A stretch of DNA of 64,000 nucleotides from Tumebacillus algifaecis (lineage in GTDB: Bacteria; Bacillota; Bacilli; Tumebacillales; Tumebacillaceae), in assembly GCF_002243515.1 (NCBI RefSeq), contig NZ_CP022657.1, positions 4,015,501 through 4,079,500 on the forward strand. The letters are read 5' to 3'. The notes under the pieces are model-generated. The model did not search any database. It was not told the DNA's origin and worked only from the letters and a program-made list of their open reading frames with translations. A program made the translations under genes and the position numbers. The stretch's first letter is position 1; each line of letters starts with the position of its first letter. This document shows positions 48,213 through 57,680 of this stretch, one piece after another.

Positions 48213-48959
48213 TTAGTTGTGGAGGCGCTCCATCTCGGCGTCGTCGATCTCCATGTTGGTCGAGACGTTTTGTACGTCATCGTTCTCCTCAAAGACTTCG
48301 AGCAGTTTCAACATGTTCTTCGCGTCGTCGCCAGCCACATCGACCGTGTTTTTCGGAACCATCTGCACGTCAGCGTTGGAGAAGGTAAAGCCTTGCTCAT
48401 CGAGCGCAGTTTTCACCGCTTCAAAATCGGACGGCGCAGTGAGGATTTCAAATTCCTCTTCGGAGATCACCACATCTTCAGCGCCCGCTTCCAGCGCCGC
48501 CATCATCACCGTATCTTCATCGAGATCCGATTCGGTGCGGTCGATCGTCAGCACGCCCTTTTCATCGAACATCCAAGCCACGCAGTTCGGTTCGCCAAGC
48601 GAGCCGCCGCGCTTGTTGAAAGCTGCGCGCACTTCAGCGCCTGTGCGGTTGCGGTTGTCAGTCAAGCAGTGCACGAGTACGGCCACGCCGCCCGGTCCAT
48701 AGCCTTCGTAACGAATCTCTTCAAACGCTTCGCCCTCGAGTAAACCTGCGCCTTTTTTGATCGCACGCTCGATGTTGTCGATCGGCATGTTGATCGCGCG
48801 GCCTTTCGCGATCAGGCTCTTCAATTTGAAGTTCCCGTTAGGATCGGCACCACCATTGCGTGCCGCGACCATGATCTGACGGCCAATTTTCACCATTTGG
48901 TTGTTTTTTGCACGGTCTGCAACCCCTTTGCGGGCTGCAAAGTTCTTAAACTTTGGCAT
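48213..48959 (-). CDS. YebC/PmpR-family protein (YeeN-like)
   Basis: The 248-aa protein is a full-length YebC-type regulator: AARNGGADPNGNFKLKSLIAKGRAINMPIDNIERAIKKG, then EIRYEGYGPGGVAVLVHCLTDNRNRT and VAWMFDEKG. The N-terminus MPKFKNFAARKGVADRAKNN differs from the canonical MAGHSKWANIKHRK, which marks the YeeN branch. Family roles include transcriptional control and, more recently, easing ribosome stalling at proline-rich stretches. GAGGAGACGC precedes the ATG; the frame runs on to 49025 without support. Confidence 0.92.
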   Translation of the reverse strand: MPKFKNFAARKGVADRAKNNQMVKIGRQIMVAARNGGADPNGNFKLKSLIAKGRAINMPIDNIERAIKKGAGLLEGEAFEEIRYEGYGPGGVAVLVHCLTDNRNRTGAEVRAAFNKRGGSLGEPNCVAWMFDEKGVLTIDRTESDLDEDTVMMAALEAGAEDVVISEEEFEILTAPSDFEAVKTALDEQGFTFSNADVQMVPKNTVDVAGDDAKNMLKLLEVFEENDDVQNVSTNMEIDDAEMERLHN

Positions 48960-49088
48960 GTTTTGCGTCTCCTCACTAGAAAAGTCATATCTTTTAGTGT
49001 AGCACAGGAATGGACAACTTGGCACGGCTTTATCAGCAGTGTATAGTTAGAGAAAATTCCATGATTTTGTGATCGAGGAGGATTTTCG

Positions 49089-49817
49089 TTGCTACACACA
49101 GGTCGCAACTTTTTTGATAATGAAGAAGTATTCGAAAACTATTGGCAACTGCGTGGACGAAACGTGAATGCGAATGCCCTGCTAGAAGAGCCCGTGATCG
49201 AAGAGTTGTTGCCAGCGGTCAATGGGCTTTCGATCCTCGATCTCGGCTGTGGAGACGGACAATTCGGGGAGCGGTTGCTCCAGCGTGGCGCGGCCTCATT
49301 TTTCGGAGTCGATGCGGCAGAGAAGATGCTAACGCGAGCAAAAGAGCGGCTCTCCGGCACGAACTCCACCCTGTTGCATGGCACGTTTGAAGAGGTGTCT
49401 TTGCCGGAAGGACAGTTCGATTTGGTCTTGTCACGGCTGGCCCTGCATTATGTGGATGATCTCGCCTCCGTTTTCGAGAAGGTACAAAAAAGTCTGATCA
49501 GCGGCGGCAAGCTGATCTTTTCGGTTGAACATCCACTGCAGACCGCCAGTACGCATCAGCAAGGCGCAACGCCGGAGGGGTTGCTGATCGATGACTACTT
49601 CCTGTCGGGCGCGCGGGAGATCGAATGGCTCGGCGGCCGGGTGCAGAAGTTTCATCGTACGCTGGAGGATTACTTCATCACCTTGCAGCAAGCCGGATTT
49701 ACGGTCGAAACGTTGCGTGAATCAAAACCAAAACGGGAGGTGTTCCCGACGGAAGCGGAATTTTTGCGACGCTCGCGATATCCGCTGTTCCTCTTTCTCG
49801 TCGGGCAAAAAAGATGA
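49089..49817 (+). CDS. Class I SAM-dependent methyltransferase
   Basis: The 242-aa protein has the SAM-binding motif I LSILDLGCGDGQFGERLL near residue 50, the acidic loop FFGVDAAEKML and motif FDLVLSRLALHYV, the order for UbiE/BioC-like small-molecule methyltransferases. The start is a TTG with GAGGAGG seven bases before it. Its last codons overlap the start of the MFS gene (ATGA), so the two are translated together, suggesting that a methylated product or a related compound may be exported. Confidence 0.88.
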   Translation: MLHTGRNFFDNEEVFENYWQLRGRNVNANALLEEPVIEELLPAVNGLSILDLGCGDGQFGERLLQRGAASFFGVDAAEKMLTRAKERLSGTNSTLLHGTFEEVSLPEGQFDLVLSRLALHYVDDLASVFEKVQKSLISGGKLIFSVEHPLQTASTHQQGATPEGLLIDDYFLSGAREIEWLGGRVQKFHRTLEDYFITLQQAGFTVETLRESKPKREVFPTEAEFLRRSRYPLFLFLVGQKR

Positions 49818-51037
49818 GTCGGCTCACCTCATTTCGTTGTTTATGGATTGGGCAGACCGCGGCCAATCTGGCCGATACGCTGTATATTGTGCTGTTGATC
49901 GCACTGACCTATCAGGCGACCCAATCGGCAATTTTGACGGCATTGATTCCGATCGTGACGATGAGCGCGCAGTTGATCGGCGGCCTGCTCACCCCGCTTG
50001 TGATCGACCGCTTTCGACTGACGACGCTGTTGTGGAGCTCACAGCTGGGCAAAACCCTGCTTTTTACCACCCTGCTGCTTTTTCTACATGCGCTGTTCGA
50101 TGCGGGCTGGCTGTCGGTCGTCCTCGGGCTGATGGCCGTTTTCTCGTTGCTCGATGCGGTCGCCACGCCAACGCGCAATGGGATCGTGCCGCGCTTGGTC
50201 GAGAAGTCGGAACTGGTCAAAGTAAACGGCTGGCTGGCCTCGACCGATCGCACGGTGCAACTCGCCGGTTGGGCGATGGGCGGCATGCTGTACGCGGCGG
50301 TCGGGGCCACGTTCAGCCTCTGGCTCTGCTTGGGACTACATGTGCTGGCGACCTTGCTGATGTTCGGCGTGCGCGACCCGGAAGCGGCCGAAGCTACGAC
50401 CGCTGAGCAGCAAAAGCGCTCGGGGTTCCAGTCGGTCAAAGAAGGCTGGGTGACCGTCTGGCGCTTGCCCTTGCTACGGCTGGTGATCCTGATGGATGTG
50501 CTGGAAGTGCTCGCAGAAGGCGTCTGGATCGGGGCGGTGATGATCGTGTTCGTCCAACAGGCGCTCGGTCAGGACGAAACGTGGTTTGGGCTGTTGAACG
50601 CAGGCTATATGGCGGGCATGCTGCTCGGCGGCATGTTGGTCTCAACCTTTTCGAAATGGGTGGAGACGCGCATGGGCCTATTGCTGTTGCTCGGTTCGGT
50701 CGTCTACGCTTTGCTCAATGCGGCGTTCGCCGTCAATAGCATCGCCTGGCTTGCCGTTCTGCTTTGCCTGTTGATGGGATTGCCGCACCAGTTGAAAGCG
50801 GTGATTCAGCAAACCCTGTTCCAAAGTCAGGTCAGCGGTCGTCTGTTGCCGAAAGTGTTTTCGGTGAAGATGACCGTGTTCAATACCGGCTTTGCCCTGT
50901 CCGCGCTGTTGATGAGCTTGCTGACCGACGTGGTCGGCGTGCGCTTTGTCTATCTGCTGGCGGCCTTGTTGATCGGCTTGGCCACGCTGCTTGCCTGGAG
51001 CAAGTGGAAGCTATTAAAACAAGCATCTGTCTCCTAG
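49814..51037 (+). CDS. MFS transporter (MFS_3/enterobactin-exporter-like)
   Basis: The 407-aa protein has twelve predicted helices, the start FRCLWIGQTAANLADTLYIVLLIALTYQAT, an inner loop LLDAVATPTRNGIVPRLVEKSELVKVNGW and the second-half MLLGGMLVSTFSKWVETRMG loop, all typical of the MFS_3 group of drug and siderophore exporters. It overlaps the methyltransferase stop by four bases. Its own stop lies inside a terminator hairpin. The substrate is unknown. Confidence 0.88.
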   Translation: MSRLTSFRCLWIGQTAANLADTLYIVLLIALTYQATQSAILTALIPIVTMSAQLIGGLLTPLVIDRFRLTTLLWSSQLGKTLLFTTLLLFLHALFDAGWLSVVLGLMAVFSLLDAVATPTRNGIVPRLVEKSELVKVNGWLASTDRTVQLAGWAMGGMLYAAVGATFSLWLCLGLHVLATLLMFGVRDPEAAEATTAEQQKRSGFQSVKEGWVTVWRLPLLRLVILMDVLEVLAEGVWIGAVMIVFVQQALGQDETWFGLLNAGYMAGMLLGGMLVSTFSKWVETRMGLLLLLGSVVYALLNAAFAVNSIAWLAVLLCLLMGLPHQLKAVIQQTLFQSQVSGRLLPKVFSVKMTVFNTGFALSALLMSLLTDVVGVRFVYLLAALLIGLATLLAWSKWKLLKQASVS

Positions 51038-51057
51038 GAGGCAGATGCTTGTTTTTT
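51021..51057 (+). terminator. Terminator overlapping the end of the MFS gene
   Basis: AAGCATCTG and (C)AGATGCTT arms around CTAG-centred sequence are followed by GTTTTTT. The hairpin includes the last MFS codons and reaches the lpdA stop on the other strand. Confidence 0.85.
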
Positions 51058-52474
51058 AGCGGCGGTTGAGCAGATGGATCGCGACCCCGTCAGCAACAGC
51101 CGCCGCTTCCATCAGCACTTCGCTCAGACTCGGATGGGGATGGACGGTGAGATGCAGGTCTTCGAGGGTCGCGCCCATCTCGATCGCCAACGCCGCTTCG
51201 CCGATCAGCGTGGACGCTTCGGGGCCAGCGAGGTGAACGCCGAGCACGACGCCGCTCTCTCGCTCGGCGATGACGCGGCACACCCCGTCCCCGGCATCTT
51301 TGATCAAGGCGCGGCCATTGATGGCAAATGGAAACTGGCCGCTTGTCACGTCGAGTCCCTGGGCGAGCGCCTCCGCTTCGGTCAGGCCCGCACTGGCGAT
51401 CTCCGGGTCGGTAAAAATCACGGTCGGGAGGCAGGCCATATCTTTTTGGCTCGGCAGTCCTGCGATCGCTTCAGCGGCGATGATGCCCTCTTTGCTCGCT
51501 TTGTGGGCGAGCATCGGACCGTGGGTGATGTCACCGATCGCAAAGATGTTCCGATTGGCGGTGCGCCCTTGCCCATCGGTGGGCAGGTACCCTTTTTCAT
51601 CAACAGTCAGCCCGGCCCGTTCGAGATCGAGAGCTGCTGTGTTCGGCCTCCGTCCGACGGTGACGAGCACTTTGTCGGCGGTCACCGTCTGCTCCTGCCC
51701 GCCGATGCACACAGTCACGTGAACGCGACCATTTTGGATCGTGTGTGCGCGGGCCTCCGCTTCGGTCAGCAAGGTAACGCCGAAGCTTTGCAACTTTTTT
51801 TTCACGATCTCGACGAGGGTCGGGTCTGTGCCGGGCAGAAGTCCTGCCGACTGTTCGACGAGCGTGACGCGACTGCCCAGTTTGGCAAAAGCGGTACCTA
51901 GTTCGAGGCCGATGTAACCGCCGCCGATGACCAAAAGCTCCTTGGGCAGCTCTGTGAGCCGCAAAGCGTCGGTCGAGGACAGGATCTGCTCGCCATCAAA
52001 CGGAAAACCTGGCAGCGCGAGCGGTCGCGATCCCGTGGCGATGACCGCTTGCTCGAAGCGGTAGTATTCCATGCCACGCTTTGTCTCGACCGCGATTCGG
52101 TCGTCCGACATGAAGAACGCAGCACCTCTGACCACGCTGACTCCATGTTGGCGAAGCAGTGTGCGCACACCATCTGTAAGTTGGTGCACCAAGCTGTGTT
52201 TCCACGCTTGGAGCTTTGGCATATCGAGCTCGGGTGCGGTGGTGAAAAGTCCCAACTCGGCCGCCTTGGTGATCACTGTGGCCGTATTGGCGGCATGGAT
52301 CAACGCTTTGGACGGGATGCAGCCGACGTGCAGGCAGGTGCCACCCAGCTCTTCTTTTTCGATCAGCACGACCTCTTGCCCGAGCTGGGCGGCGCGGATG
52401 GCCGCGACGTAGCCACCGGGCCCGCCGCCGATGATGACCACTTGAACTTCTTGGGCGATGTCACCGACTACCAT
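51056..52474 (-). CDS. lpdA: Dihydrolipoyl dehydrogenase (E3)
   Basis: The 472-aa flavoprotein has the FAD motif VVIIGGGPGGYVAAIRAAQLG, the redox-active disulfide GGTCLHVGCIPSKALI near residue 45, the NAD motif VIGGGYIGLELGTAFAKLG near 185 and the active-site HPHPSLSEVLMEAA at the C-terminus. It reoxidises the lipoyl arm of the E2 subunit encoded just before it. It is the last gene of the four-gene 2-oxoacid dehydrogenase operon. AAGGAGGTG precedes its ATG. Confidence 0.96.
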   Translation of the reverse strand: MVVGDIAQEVQVVIIGGGPGGYVAAIRAAQLGQEVVLIEKEELGGTCLHVGCIPSKALIHAANTATVITKAAELGLFTTAPELDMPKLQAWKHSLVHQLTDGVRTLLRQHGVSVVRGAAFFMSDDRIAVETKRGMEYYRFEQAVIATGSRPLALPGFPFDGEQILSSTDALRLTELPKELLVIGGGYIGLELGTAFAKLGSRVTLVEQSAGLLPGTDPTLVEIVKKKLQSFGVTLLTEAEARAHTIQNGRVHVTVCIGGQEQTVTADKVLVTVGRRPNTAALDLERAGLTVDEKGYLPTDGQGRTANRNIFAIGDITHGPMLAHKASKEGIIAAEAIAGLPSQKDMACLPTVIFTDPEIASAGLTEAEALAQGLDVTSGQFPFAINGRALIKDAGDGVCRVIAERESGVVLGVHLAGPEASTLIGEAALAIEMGATLEDLHLTVHPHPSLSEVLMEAAAVADGVAIHLLNRR

Positions 52475-52486
52475 GAGAGCACCTCC

Positions 52487-53824
52487 TTACCTCATTTCGA
52501 GGAACAAGCGCTGCGGCGTTTCTAAAAGCTGCTTGATCTTGTTGGTAAAACGGACCGCTTCAGCACCATCGATAACGCGGTGATCGAAGGACAGCGAAAG
52601 GTGCATCATATTGCGAATGACGATGGCACCGTCGCGCACAACCGCTTTTTCTTGCAGTGCGTGTACACCCAAGATCCCCACTTGCGGATAATTGAGAATC
52701 GGGGTGGCGAACAGTCCACCGATCGGGCCCATATTGGAGAGGGTGAACGTGCCGCCGCTCAGGTCGTCGCGAGCGAGCGTGCGCGTTTTCGTCTGCGCGG
52801 TGAGTTGTTTCAGCTCAGCTGTCAGTTCCAAAAGGGATTTGCGGTCCGCCTGTTTGATGACCGGCACGATCAGGCCATCCTCCGTATCGACAGCGATGCC
52901 GATGTTGTAGTCGCTATGCAGCACGATCTCGCCAGCTTCGTCATCCATGTGCGCGTTGAGAAACGGGTGCGCTTGCAGAGCGGTGGTCAGCGCTTTGAGG
53001 ATGAACGGCAGGTAGGTGATCTTCGTCAGGGTCGGTGCGAGCAGTTCGTTTGCCTGCCTGCGCAGGGCGACCAGTTCGGTCATGTCCACCTCATCGACGG
53101 CGGTGACGTGCGGGGCGGTAAACGCCGCCTTGGTCATGCGATCGGCGATCGTGCGGCGCAGTCCACGAAGCGGGATGCGGGTGATCGCGGCAGATGGGGT
53201 GTCAGTTGCGTTGACCGATTGCGCGGGGCGTGCGGGGGATGCCGTCACCTGCACCGCCTCGTTTGGCTTTTGATTCGGCTCCGGATTTAGTTCTAGCTTT
53301 GGCGCGGGGGTTGCTATGTCGGTTGAGTTCTCTTGTGGTGAGGGACTGGATCGGCTGGCGACTTGCGCCTGCGTGGTTGCCGATTGGAAGGTGTGCGCTG
53401 TAGCGGCAGGAGCGGAACTGCCGACCGCTCTGCCCTCGATCTGGCGCGAAAACGCCTGCACGTCTTCGCGGGTGACGCGGCCTGCTGGGCCGCTCGCTGG
53501 CACTTGGCTGATGTCGATGCCGAGGTCGCGGGCGTATTTGCGCGTGGCCGGAGTGGCCCGAACTCGTCTGGTCGCCGCAGGTGACGCTTCGTCGCCGATC
53601 ACCACCAGCACTTCACCGACACGAGCGAGTTCGCCCGCTTTGGCTTTGATCTCGCGAACGCAGCCGCTCGCCGGAGCGGGCAATTCGACCAGCGCTTTGT
53701 CCGTTTGAACTTCGACCAGCGGATCGAACTCGCGGACGATGTCGCCCTCCCGAACTAGCCAGCGCACAACTTCCGCTTCGTGAATCCCTTCCCCGACGTC
53801 GGGCAGTTTGAATGATACGCTCAT
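52487..53824 (-). CDS. bkdB: Branched-chain 2-oxoacid dehydrogenase E2 (lipoamide acyltransferase)
   Basis: The 445-aa protein has, in order, a lipoyl domain (VEVQTDKALVELPAP, lipoyl-Lys near 43), a peripheral subunit-binding domain (ATRKYARDLGIDISQV to REDVQAF, residues ~90-125), a Pro/Ala/Thr-rich linker to ~210, and the acyltransferase core ending LSFDHRVIDGAEAVRF with catalytic His and Asp. Single-lipoyl E2s of this build serve either pyruvate or branched-chain complexes. The leucine dehydrogenase upstream favours branched-chain substrates. Confidence 0.9.
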   Translation of the reverse strand: MSVSFKLPDVGEGIHEAEVVRWLVREGDIVREFDPLVEVQTDKALVELPAPASGCVREIKAKAGELARVGEVLVVIGDEASPAATRRVRATPATRKYARDLGIDISQVPASGPAGRVTREDVQAFSRQIEGRAVGSSAPAATAHTFQSATTQAQVASRSSPSPQENSTDIATPAPKLELNPEPNQKPNEAVQVTASPARPAQSVNATDTPSAAITRIPLRGLRRTIADRMTKAAFTAPHVTAVDEVDMTELVALRRQANELLAPTLTKITYLPFILKALTTALQAHPFLNAHMDDEAGEIVLHSDYNIGIAVDTEDGLIVPVIKQADRKSLLELTAELKQLTAQTKTRTLARDDLSGGTFTLSNMGPIGGLFATPILNYPQVGILGVHALQEKAVVRDGAIVIRNMMHLSLSFDHRVIDGAEAVRFTNKIKQLLETPQRLFLEMR

Positions 53825-53836
53825 GGGCGAACCCCC

Positions 53837-54814
53837 TTAAAAGTTCATCACGTTCGCGATGCCGTGCATGATCCGCAACGCATCGGGCGCATGGAGGTCT
53901 TCCAGCGCAAACAGCGGCTGTGGCACATCATATCCGCCGACTCGCCCGACGGGAGCCTCTAGCGACAACAGCGCCCCTTCATTGATCAGCGCTACGATCT
54001 CCGCGCCCAGACCTGCCGTTTTCGGCGCTTCGTGGACGACGAGCGCCCGACCCGTTTTTTCCACCGAGGCGAGGATCGTGTCCCGGTCGAGCGGCGACAA
54101 TGTGCGCAGGTCCACCACTTCGACCTCCCAGCCCTGTTGTTTGGCCAATTCAGCCGCTTCCAGCGACACGCGAAGCATCGTGCCCCAAGCGAACAGTGAA
54201 AGATGCGTGCCTGCGCGCACGACCTTCGCTTGACCGATCGGAACGGTGTAGTGTCCGTCCGGCACCTCTTCTTTAAAGGCGCGGTAGATGCGCATCGGTT
54301 CGAAAAAAATCACCGGGTCGTCCGCTTCCAACGCCGCCAGCAACAGCCCTTTGGCATCATAGGGCGAAGACGGACAGACCACCTGCAAGCCCGGCTGGTG
54401 CACAAAAAACGCCTCCGGGCTGTCCCCGTGCAGTTCAGGGGCGCGAATGCCTCCACCATAGGGAGCGCGGATCACCATCGGGCAGGAAAATCGGCCTTGG
54501 GAGCGCATGCGCACGCGGGAGACGTGGCAGACGATCTGCTCGACGGCCGGGTAGATGAAGCCTGCAAATTGCAGTTCGGGCACAGGGCGCATCCCCTGCA
54601 CGGCCAGCCCGACCGAAGCACCGATGATGCCCGCCTCGGCAAGCGGTGTGTCCACGACGCGCTCACTGCCAAACTCGGCCTGTAACCCTTCGGTGGCGCG
54701 AAACACACCGCCGTTGACTCCGACGTCCTCCCCGAGAACCAAGACGCGCTCATCTTCGCGCATGGCGACGCGCAGCCCGTCGGTGATCGCTTGAATCAGA
54801 TTGAGTCGGGCCAT
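53837..54814 (-). CDS. bkdAB: Branched-chain 2-oxoacid dehydrogenase E1 beta subunit
   Basis: The 325-aa subunit starts ARLNLIQAITDGLRVAMREDERVLVLGEDVG and has GVFRATEGLQAEFG, PLAEAGIIGASVGLA, and the C-terminal LEAPVGRVGGYDVPQPLF. With the alpha subunit it binds thiamine diphosphate and decarboxylates the 2-oxoacid. The start at 54814 has GGAGGTGG upstream, lying within the last codons of the alpha-subunit gene. The open frame continues upstream but is an overlap artefact. Confidence 0.93.
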   Translation of the reverse strand: MARLNLIQAITDGLRVAMREDERVLVLGEDVGVNGGVFRATEGLQAEFGSERVVDTPLAEAGIIGASVGLAVQGMRPVPELQFAGFIYPAVEQIVCHVSRVRMRSQGRFSCPMVIRAPYGGGIRAPELHGDSPEAFFVHQPGLQVVCPSSPYDAKGLLLAALEADDPVIFFEPMRIYRAFKEEVPDGHYTVPIGQAKVVRAGTHLSLFAWGTMLRVSLEAAELAKQQGWEVEVVDLRTLSPLDRDTILASVEKTGRALVVHEAPKTAGLGAEIVALINEGALLSLEAPVGRVGGYDVPQPLFALEDLHAPDALRIMHGIANVMNF

Positions 54815-54815
54815 C

Positions 54816-55853
54816 TCACTTGCCACCTCCATCTCCATAGAGCGTGCGCATCTCTTCGCGCTGGTCTTGCAACTGCTGGGGCAGTTTTGCATAGGCGTAG
54901 TCGAACAGGCGATTGTGGTCAACCGGTGGGGCGGAGAGCATTTCGTCGATCGCCCGCTGCACCGTCCGATCTGCGCGTTCCCAAGCGTCCGACTCGAGCT
55001 CGTCCGACCAGACGCCGCGCTCGACAAGCGTTCGCCGCAGCCGCTCGATCCCATCTTTTTCGCGCCACGCTTCGACCTCATCCGAAGCCCGATAGCGGGT
55101 GTGGTCGTCGGCGGTGGTGTGCGAGCCGAAGCGATAGGTCACCGCCTCGATCAAGGTCGGGCCGCCACCGCTGCGCGCTTTGTCGGCGGCCCATTTCACC
55201 GCTTCGTAGACGGCGAGAACATCGTTTCCATCCACGCGAATGCCTTCGACACCGTAAGCGGCCGCTTTTTCGGCAATCGTTTCGGTCGCCGTCTGCTTGG
55301 CCAGCGGAACGGAGATCGCATACCCGTTGTTCTGGCAGAAAAAGAGCACAGGCAGTTTGAAAACGCCTGCGAAGTTCATCGCTTCATGAAAATCGCCCTC
55401 TGATGTCGCACCATCGCCGAGAAAGCCGACGGTGACGGTGTCCTCCCCGCGCAGTTTGCTGGCCCATGCGGCACCGACGGCGTGCGGAAGCTGGGTGGCG
55501 ATCGGCACGGCGATCGGGAAAATGTTGACGCCGCGCGGGGAGATGCAACCTTCGGGACGACCGTTCCAGTACAGGAAGATCGTGGCCATCGGCAGGCCGT
55601 GCACCATCGAAACGCCGTGCTCACGGTAGGTCGGGAACAGCCAATCCCGTTTTTCCAAAGCAAAGCCGCACCCGACCTGTGCCGCCTCCTGTCCTTCGAG
55701 CGGCGCATACGTGCCAATCCGCCCGGAGCGCTGCAAATGCACGGCGCGACGGTCAAAATGGCGGACGGTGATCATCCATCTGTACATGTCGATTAACTGG
55801 TCGGTCGAAACGGTGTTCGCGTCAGCCTGTTCCTGATCGATCCGATTCATCAT
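54816..55853 (-). CDS. bkdAA: Branched-chain 2-oxoacid dehydrogenase E1 alpha subunit
   Basis: The 345-aa subunit has the thiamine diphosphate motif GFLGDGATSEGDFHEAMNFAGVF to FFCQNN, residues ~155-190, and the phosphorylation-loop-like RYRFGSHTTADDHTRY. HLQRSGRIGTYAPLEGQEAAQVG near residue 40 is typical of this family. It opens the E1a-E1b-E2-E3 operon. ATGs at 55853 and 55850 and a TTG at 55856 are all possible starts after AGGGGG. Branched-chain rather than pyruvate use is inferred from the neighbouring leucine dehydrogenase. Confidence 0.92.
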   Translation of the reverse strand: MMNRIDQEQADANTVSTDQLIDMYRWMITVRHFDRRAVHLQRSGRIGTYAPLEGQEAAQVGCGFALEKRDWLFPTYREHGVSMVHGLPMATIFLYWNGRPEGCISPRGVNIFPIAVPIATQLPHAVGAAWASKLRGEDTVTVGFLGDGATSEGDFHEAMNFAGVFKLPVLFFCQNNGYAISVPLAKQTATETIAEKAAAYGVEGIRVDGNDVLAVYEAVKWAADKARSGGGPTLIEAVTYRFGSHTTADDHTRYRASDEVEAWREKDGIERLRRTLVERGVWSDELESDAWERADRTVQRAIDEMLSAPPVDHNRLFDYAYAKLPQQLQDQREEMRTLYGDGGGK

Positions 55854-56009
55854 CAACTTGTCCCCCTTTCGTCTCTTCTCGTTGCTGTAATGTCTGGCTA
55901 AAATCGCACTACCAGTAGATCATGATGTTGTGATTCCACTCCTGACAGAACCCCGCCGTTCGCAAAGAACTGGCTTTGGGACGAGCAGAGAGTCGCTTTT
56001 TCCTGCCCT

Positions 56010-57089
56010 CTACAGCCGAACGGACTTCACATCTCGCACTCTCTCGATCCGCGCTTCCACCAGCCGATCGGCCGCCAGCCACGTCGGAATGCCCTGCTCA
56101 GCCGCCAGCCCATACACCTGCAAGAGCATCTCATAGATCCCGCGTGTTTTCGCCAGCACGCGCTCCGGCACATACCCTTGCAATTCATCGGCCACTTGAA
56201 TCAAACCGCCCGCGTTGACCAGGTAGTCGGGCGCATACAAAATCCCGCGCATCGCAAGCAACGCCCCGTGCTTTTCCATGTCCAGCAACTGGTTGTTGGC
56301 CGACCCGACCACTGCCGCACAGCGCAGTCGCGAGATCGTCTCCTCATGCAAAATCGCACCGAGCGCACATGGCACAAACACATCTACATCCAGCGCATAA
56401 ATATCCTCCGGTGCCACCGTGCCCAGCAATTGCTCCTTGGGAATCGTCGCCGCCACCACCTCAAGTTGCGAGCGATCCACGTCGGTCAGATACACCGCAC
56501 CGCCCGCTTCCACCAGATGCTGAACCACGAGCGCCCCCACTTTCCCGACGCCCTGCACGGCGAAGCGCTTTCCGTACAGATCGTGACTGCCCCACAGCCA
56601 CTGCGCAGTCGCCTTGATCCCTTCGAACACCCCGAGCGCGGTCGGCACCGCCGTATTGCCCGAACCGCCATACTCCAGCGGCAATCCGACAAAACGCTTG
56701 GACTCGCGCTGTGCATGTACAAAATCCTGCGGGGTCGTACCCATGTCGGTTCCCGTGTAAAAGCGTCCGCCCAGCCCTTCCACAAATCGACCGAACATGC
56801 GGAACAACTCCGGTGATTTGTCAAAATTCGGATCGCCGATCAGCACCGCCTTTCCGCCGCCATTGTCCACATCCACCACGCCGCACTTATAGGTCATACC
56901 TTTGGACAAGCGCAGGACATCGAACAGCGCTTCCGCTTCCGATTCATATGGCCGCATCCGACATCCGCCCAGCGCTGGCCCCAGCGTCGTGTCATGAATC
57001 GCGACGATCCCTTTCAGGCCGGTGCCTTTGTGCTGAACAAAGTGGATCTGCTCATGCCCGTACTTGGCCATCTCGTCAAAGATCCCCAA
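56010..57089 (-). CDS. bcd: Leucine dehydrogenase (Glu/Leu/Phe/Val dehydrogenase family)
   Basis: The 359-aa NAD-dependent enzyme deaminates branched-chain amino acids to 2-oxoacids. Signatures are GIVAIHDTTLGPALGGCRMRPY near residue 30, the catalytic Lys in SKGMTYKCGVVDVDNGGGKAV near 80, and the NAD motif AVQGVGKVGALVVQHLVEAGG near 180. Length and the LGGCRM motif fit Leu/Val dehydrogenases. It lies 150 bases upstream of the E1-alpha gene on the same strand, so its product feeds that complex. Confidence 0.92.
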   Translation of the reverse strand: MGIFDEMAKYGHEQIHFVQHKGTGLKGIVAIHDTTLGPALGGCRMRPYESEAEALFDVLRLSKGMTYKCGVVDVDNGGGKAVLIGDPNFDKSPELFRMFGRFVEGLGGRFYTGTDMGTTPQDFVHAQRESKRFVGLPLEYGGSGNTAVPTALGVFEGIKATAQWLWGSHDLYGKRFAVQGVGKVGALVVQHLVEAGGAVYLTDVDRSQLEVVAATIPKEQLLGTVAPEDIYALDVDVFVPCALGAILHEETISRLRCAAVVGSANNQLLDMEKHGALLAMRGILYAPDYLVNAGGLIQVADELQGYVPERVLAKTRGIYEMLLQVYGLAAEQGIPTWLAADRLVEARIERVRDVKSVRL

Positions 57090-57154
57090 CTGTGCTCCCC
57101 CCTGTCGCTCGCTTCTTCTAGACTATATTCACCCGCCCATTGCAAAATGATAGA

Positions 57155-57195
57155 AAACAAAAAGCCGGACAGCTTCTGTGCTGTCCAGCTCTTTA
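57155..57195 (-). terminator. Terminator of the 123-aa VOC gene
   Basis: GCTGGACAGC pairs with GCTGTCCGGC around a six-base loop and is followed by a T run on the minus strand. Confidence 0.88.
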
Positions 57196-57208
57196 TTCTT
57201 ACAGGCAA

Positions 57209-57580
57209 CTACTTGGCTTCGGGATCGAGATGAGACACGCCGACCAGCGTACCGCCCGGATCTTTAAAATATGCGCGGTAGCCAAGCCCTGGAATCGGGA
57301 ACTTCGGCACGACCACCTGTCCGCCTGCCGCGAGAATTTTCTCCACATACTCGTCCACCGACGAGACACTCAGCGTGTTGATCGTGCGCGCTTCCCCGTC
57401 TGGCGCGCGCATGATCGCACCGGAGATCCCCGGCTCTTCCTCTTCACCGGTCACCAGCAGAAAATAGTCGCCGCCTTCCCCGAACGCTTGAATGCTCCAG
57501 CCAAACACGCGCTGGTAAAACTCGGCCGTCTCCTGCGGATTCGGCACCTGAATTTCGAAAAATGTCGGTCGATTTGCCAT
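57209..57580 (-). CDS. VOC-superfamily protein (YybH/glyoxalase-like)
   Basis: The 123-aa protein begins RPTFFEIQVPNPQETAEFYQRVFGW, has GGDYFLLVTGEEEEPGISGAIM and ends YRAYFKDPGGTLVGVSHLD, the single-chain two-module VOC form related to the CFP-30B/27 kDa antigen group. The start at 57580 has AAAGGGGC nine bases upstream. Substrate unknown. It is separate from the acyl-CoA operon upstream, whose last gene ends 100 bases earlier, and has its own terminator. Confidence 0.87.
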   Translation of the reverse strand: MANRPTFFEIQVPNPQETAEFYQRVFGWSIQAFGEGGDYFLLVTGEEEEPGISGAIMRAPDGEARTINTLSVSSVDEYVEKILAAGGQVVVPKFPIPGLGYRAYFKDPGGTLVGVSHLDPEAK

Positions 57581-57680
57581 CGCACACTTGCCCCTTTCTG
57601 ATGGAACGATACCTTTTGTTGGGATATGCAAATCATACCATGACCAAAAGCCGCCCGCTTCGGACGGCTCCACAATATTT

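Noticed and set aside
51056-55853. Reading the operon as pyruvate dehydrogenase
   Set aside because: E1/E2/E3 sequences alone do not decide, but the adjacent leucine dehydrogenase makes a branched-chain complex the better reading; it stays open to a substrate test.
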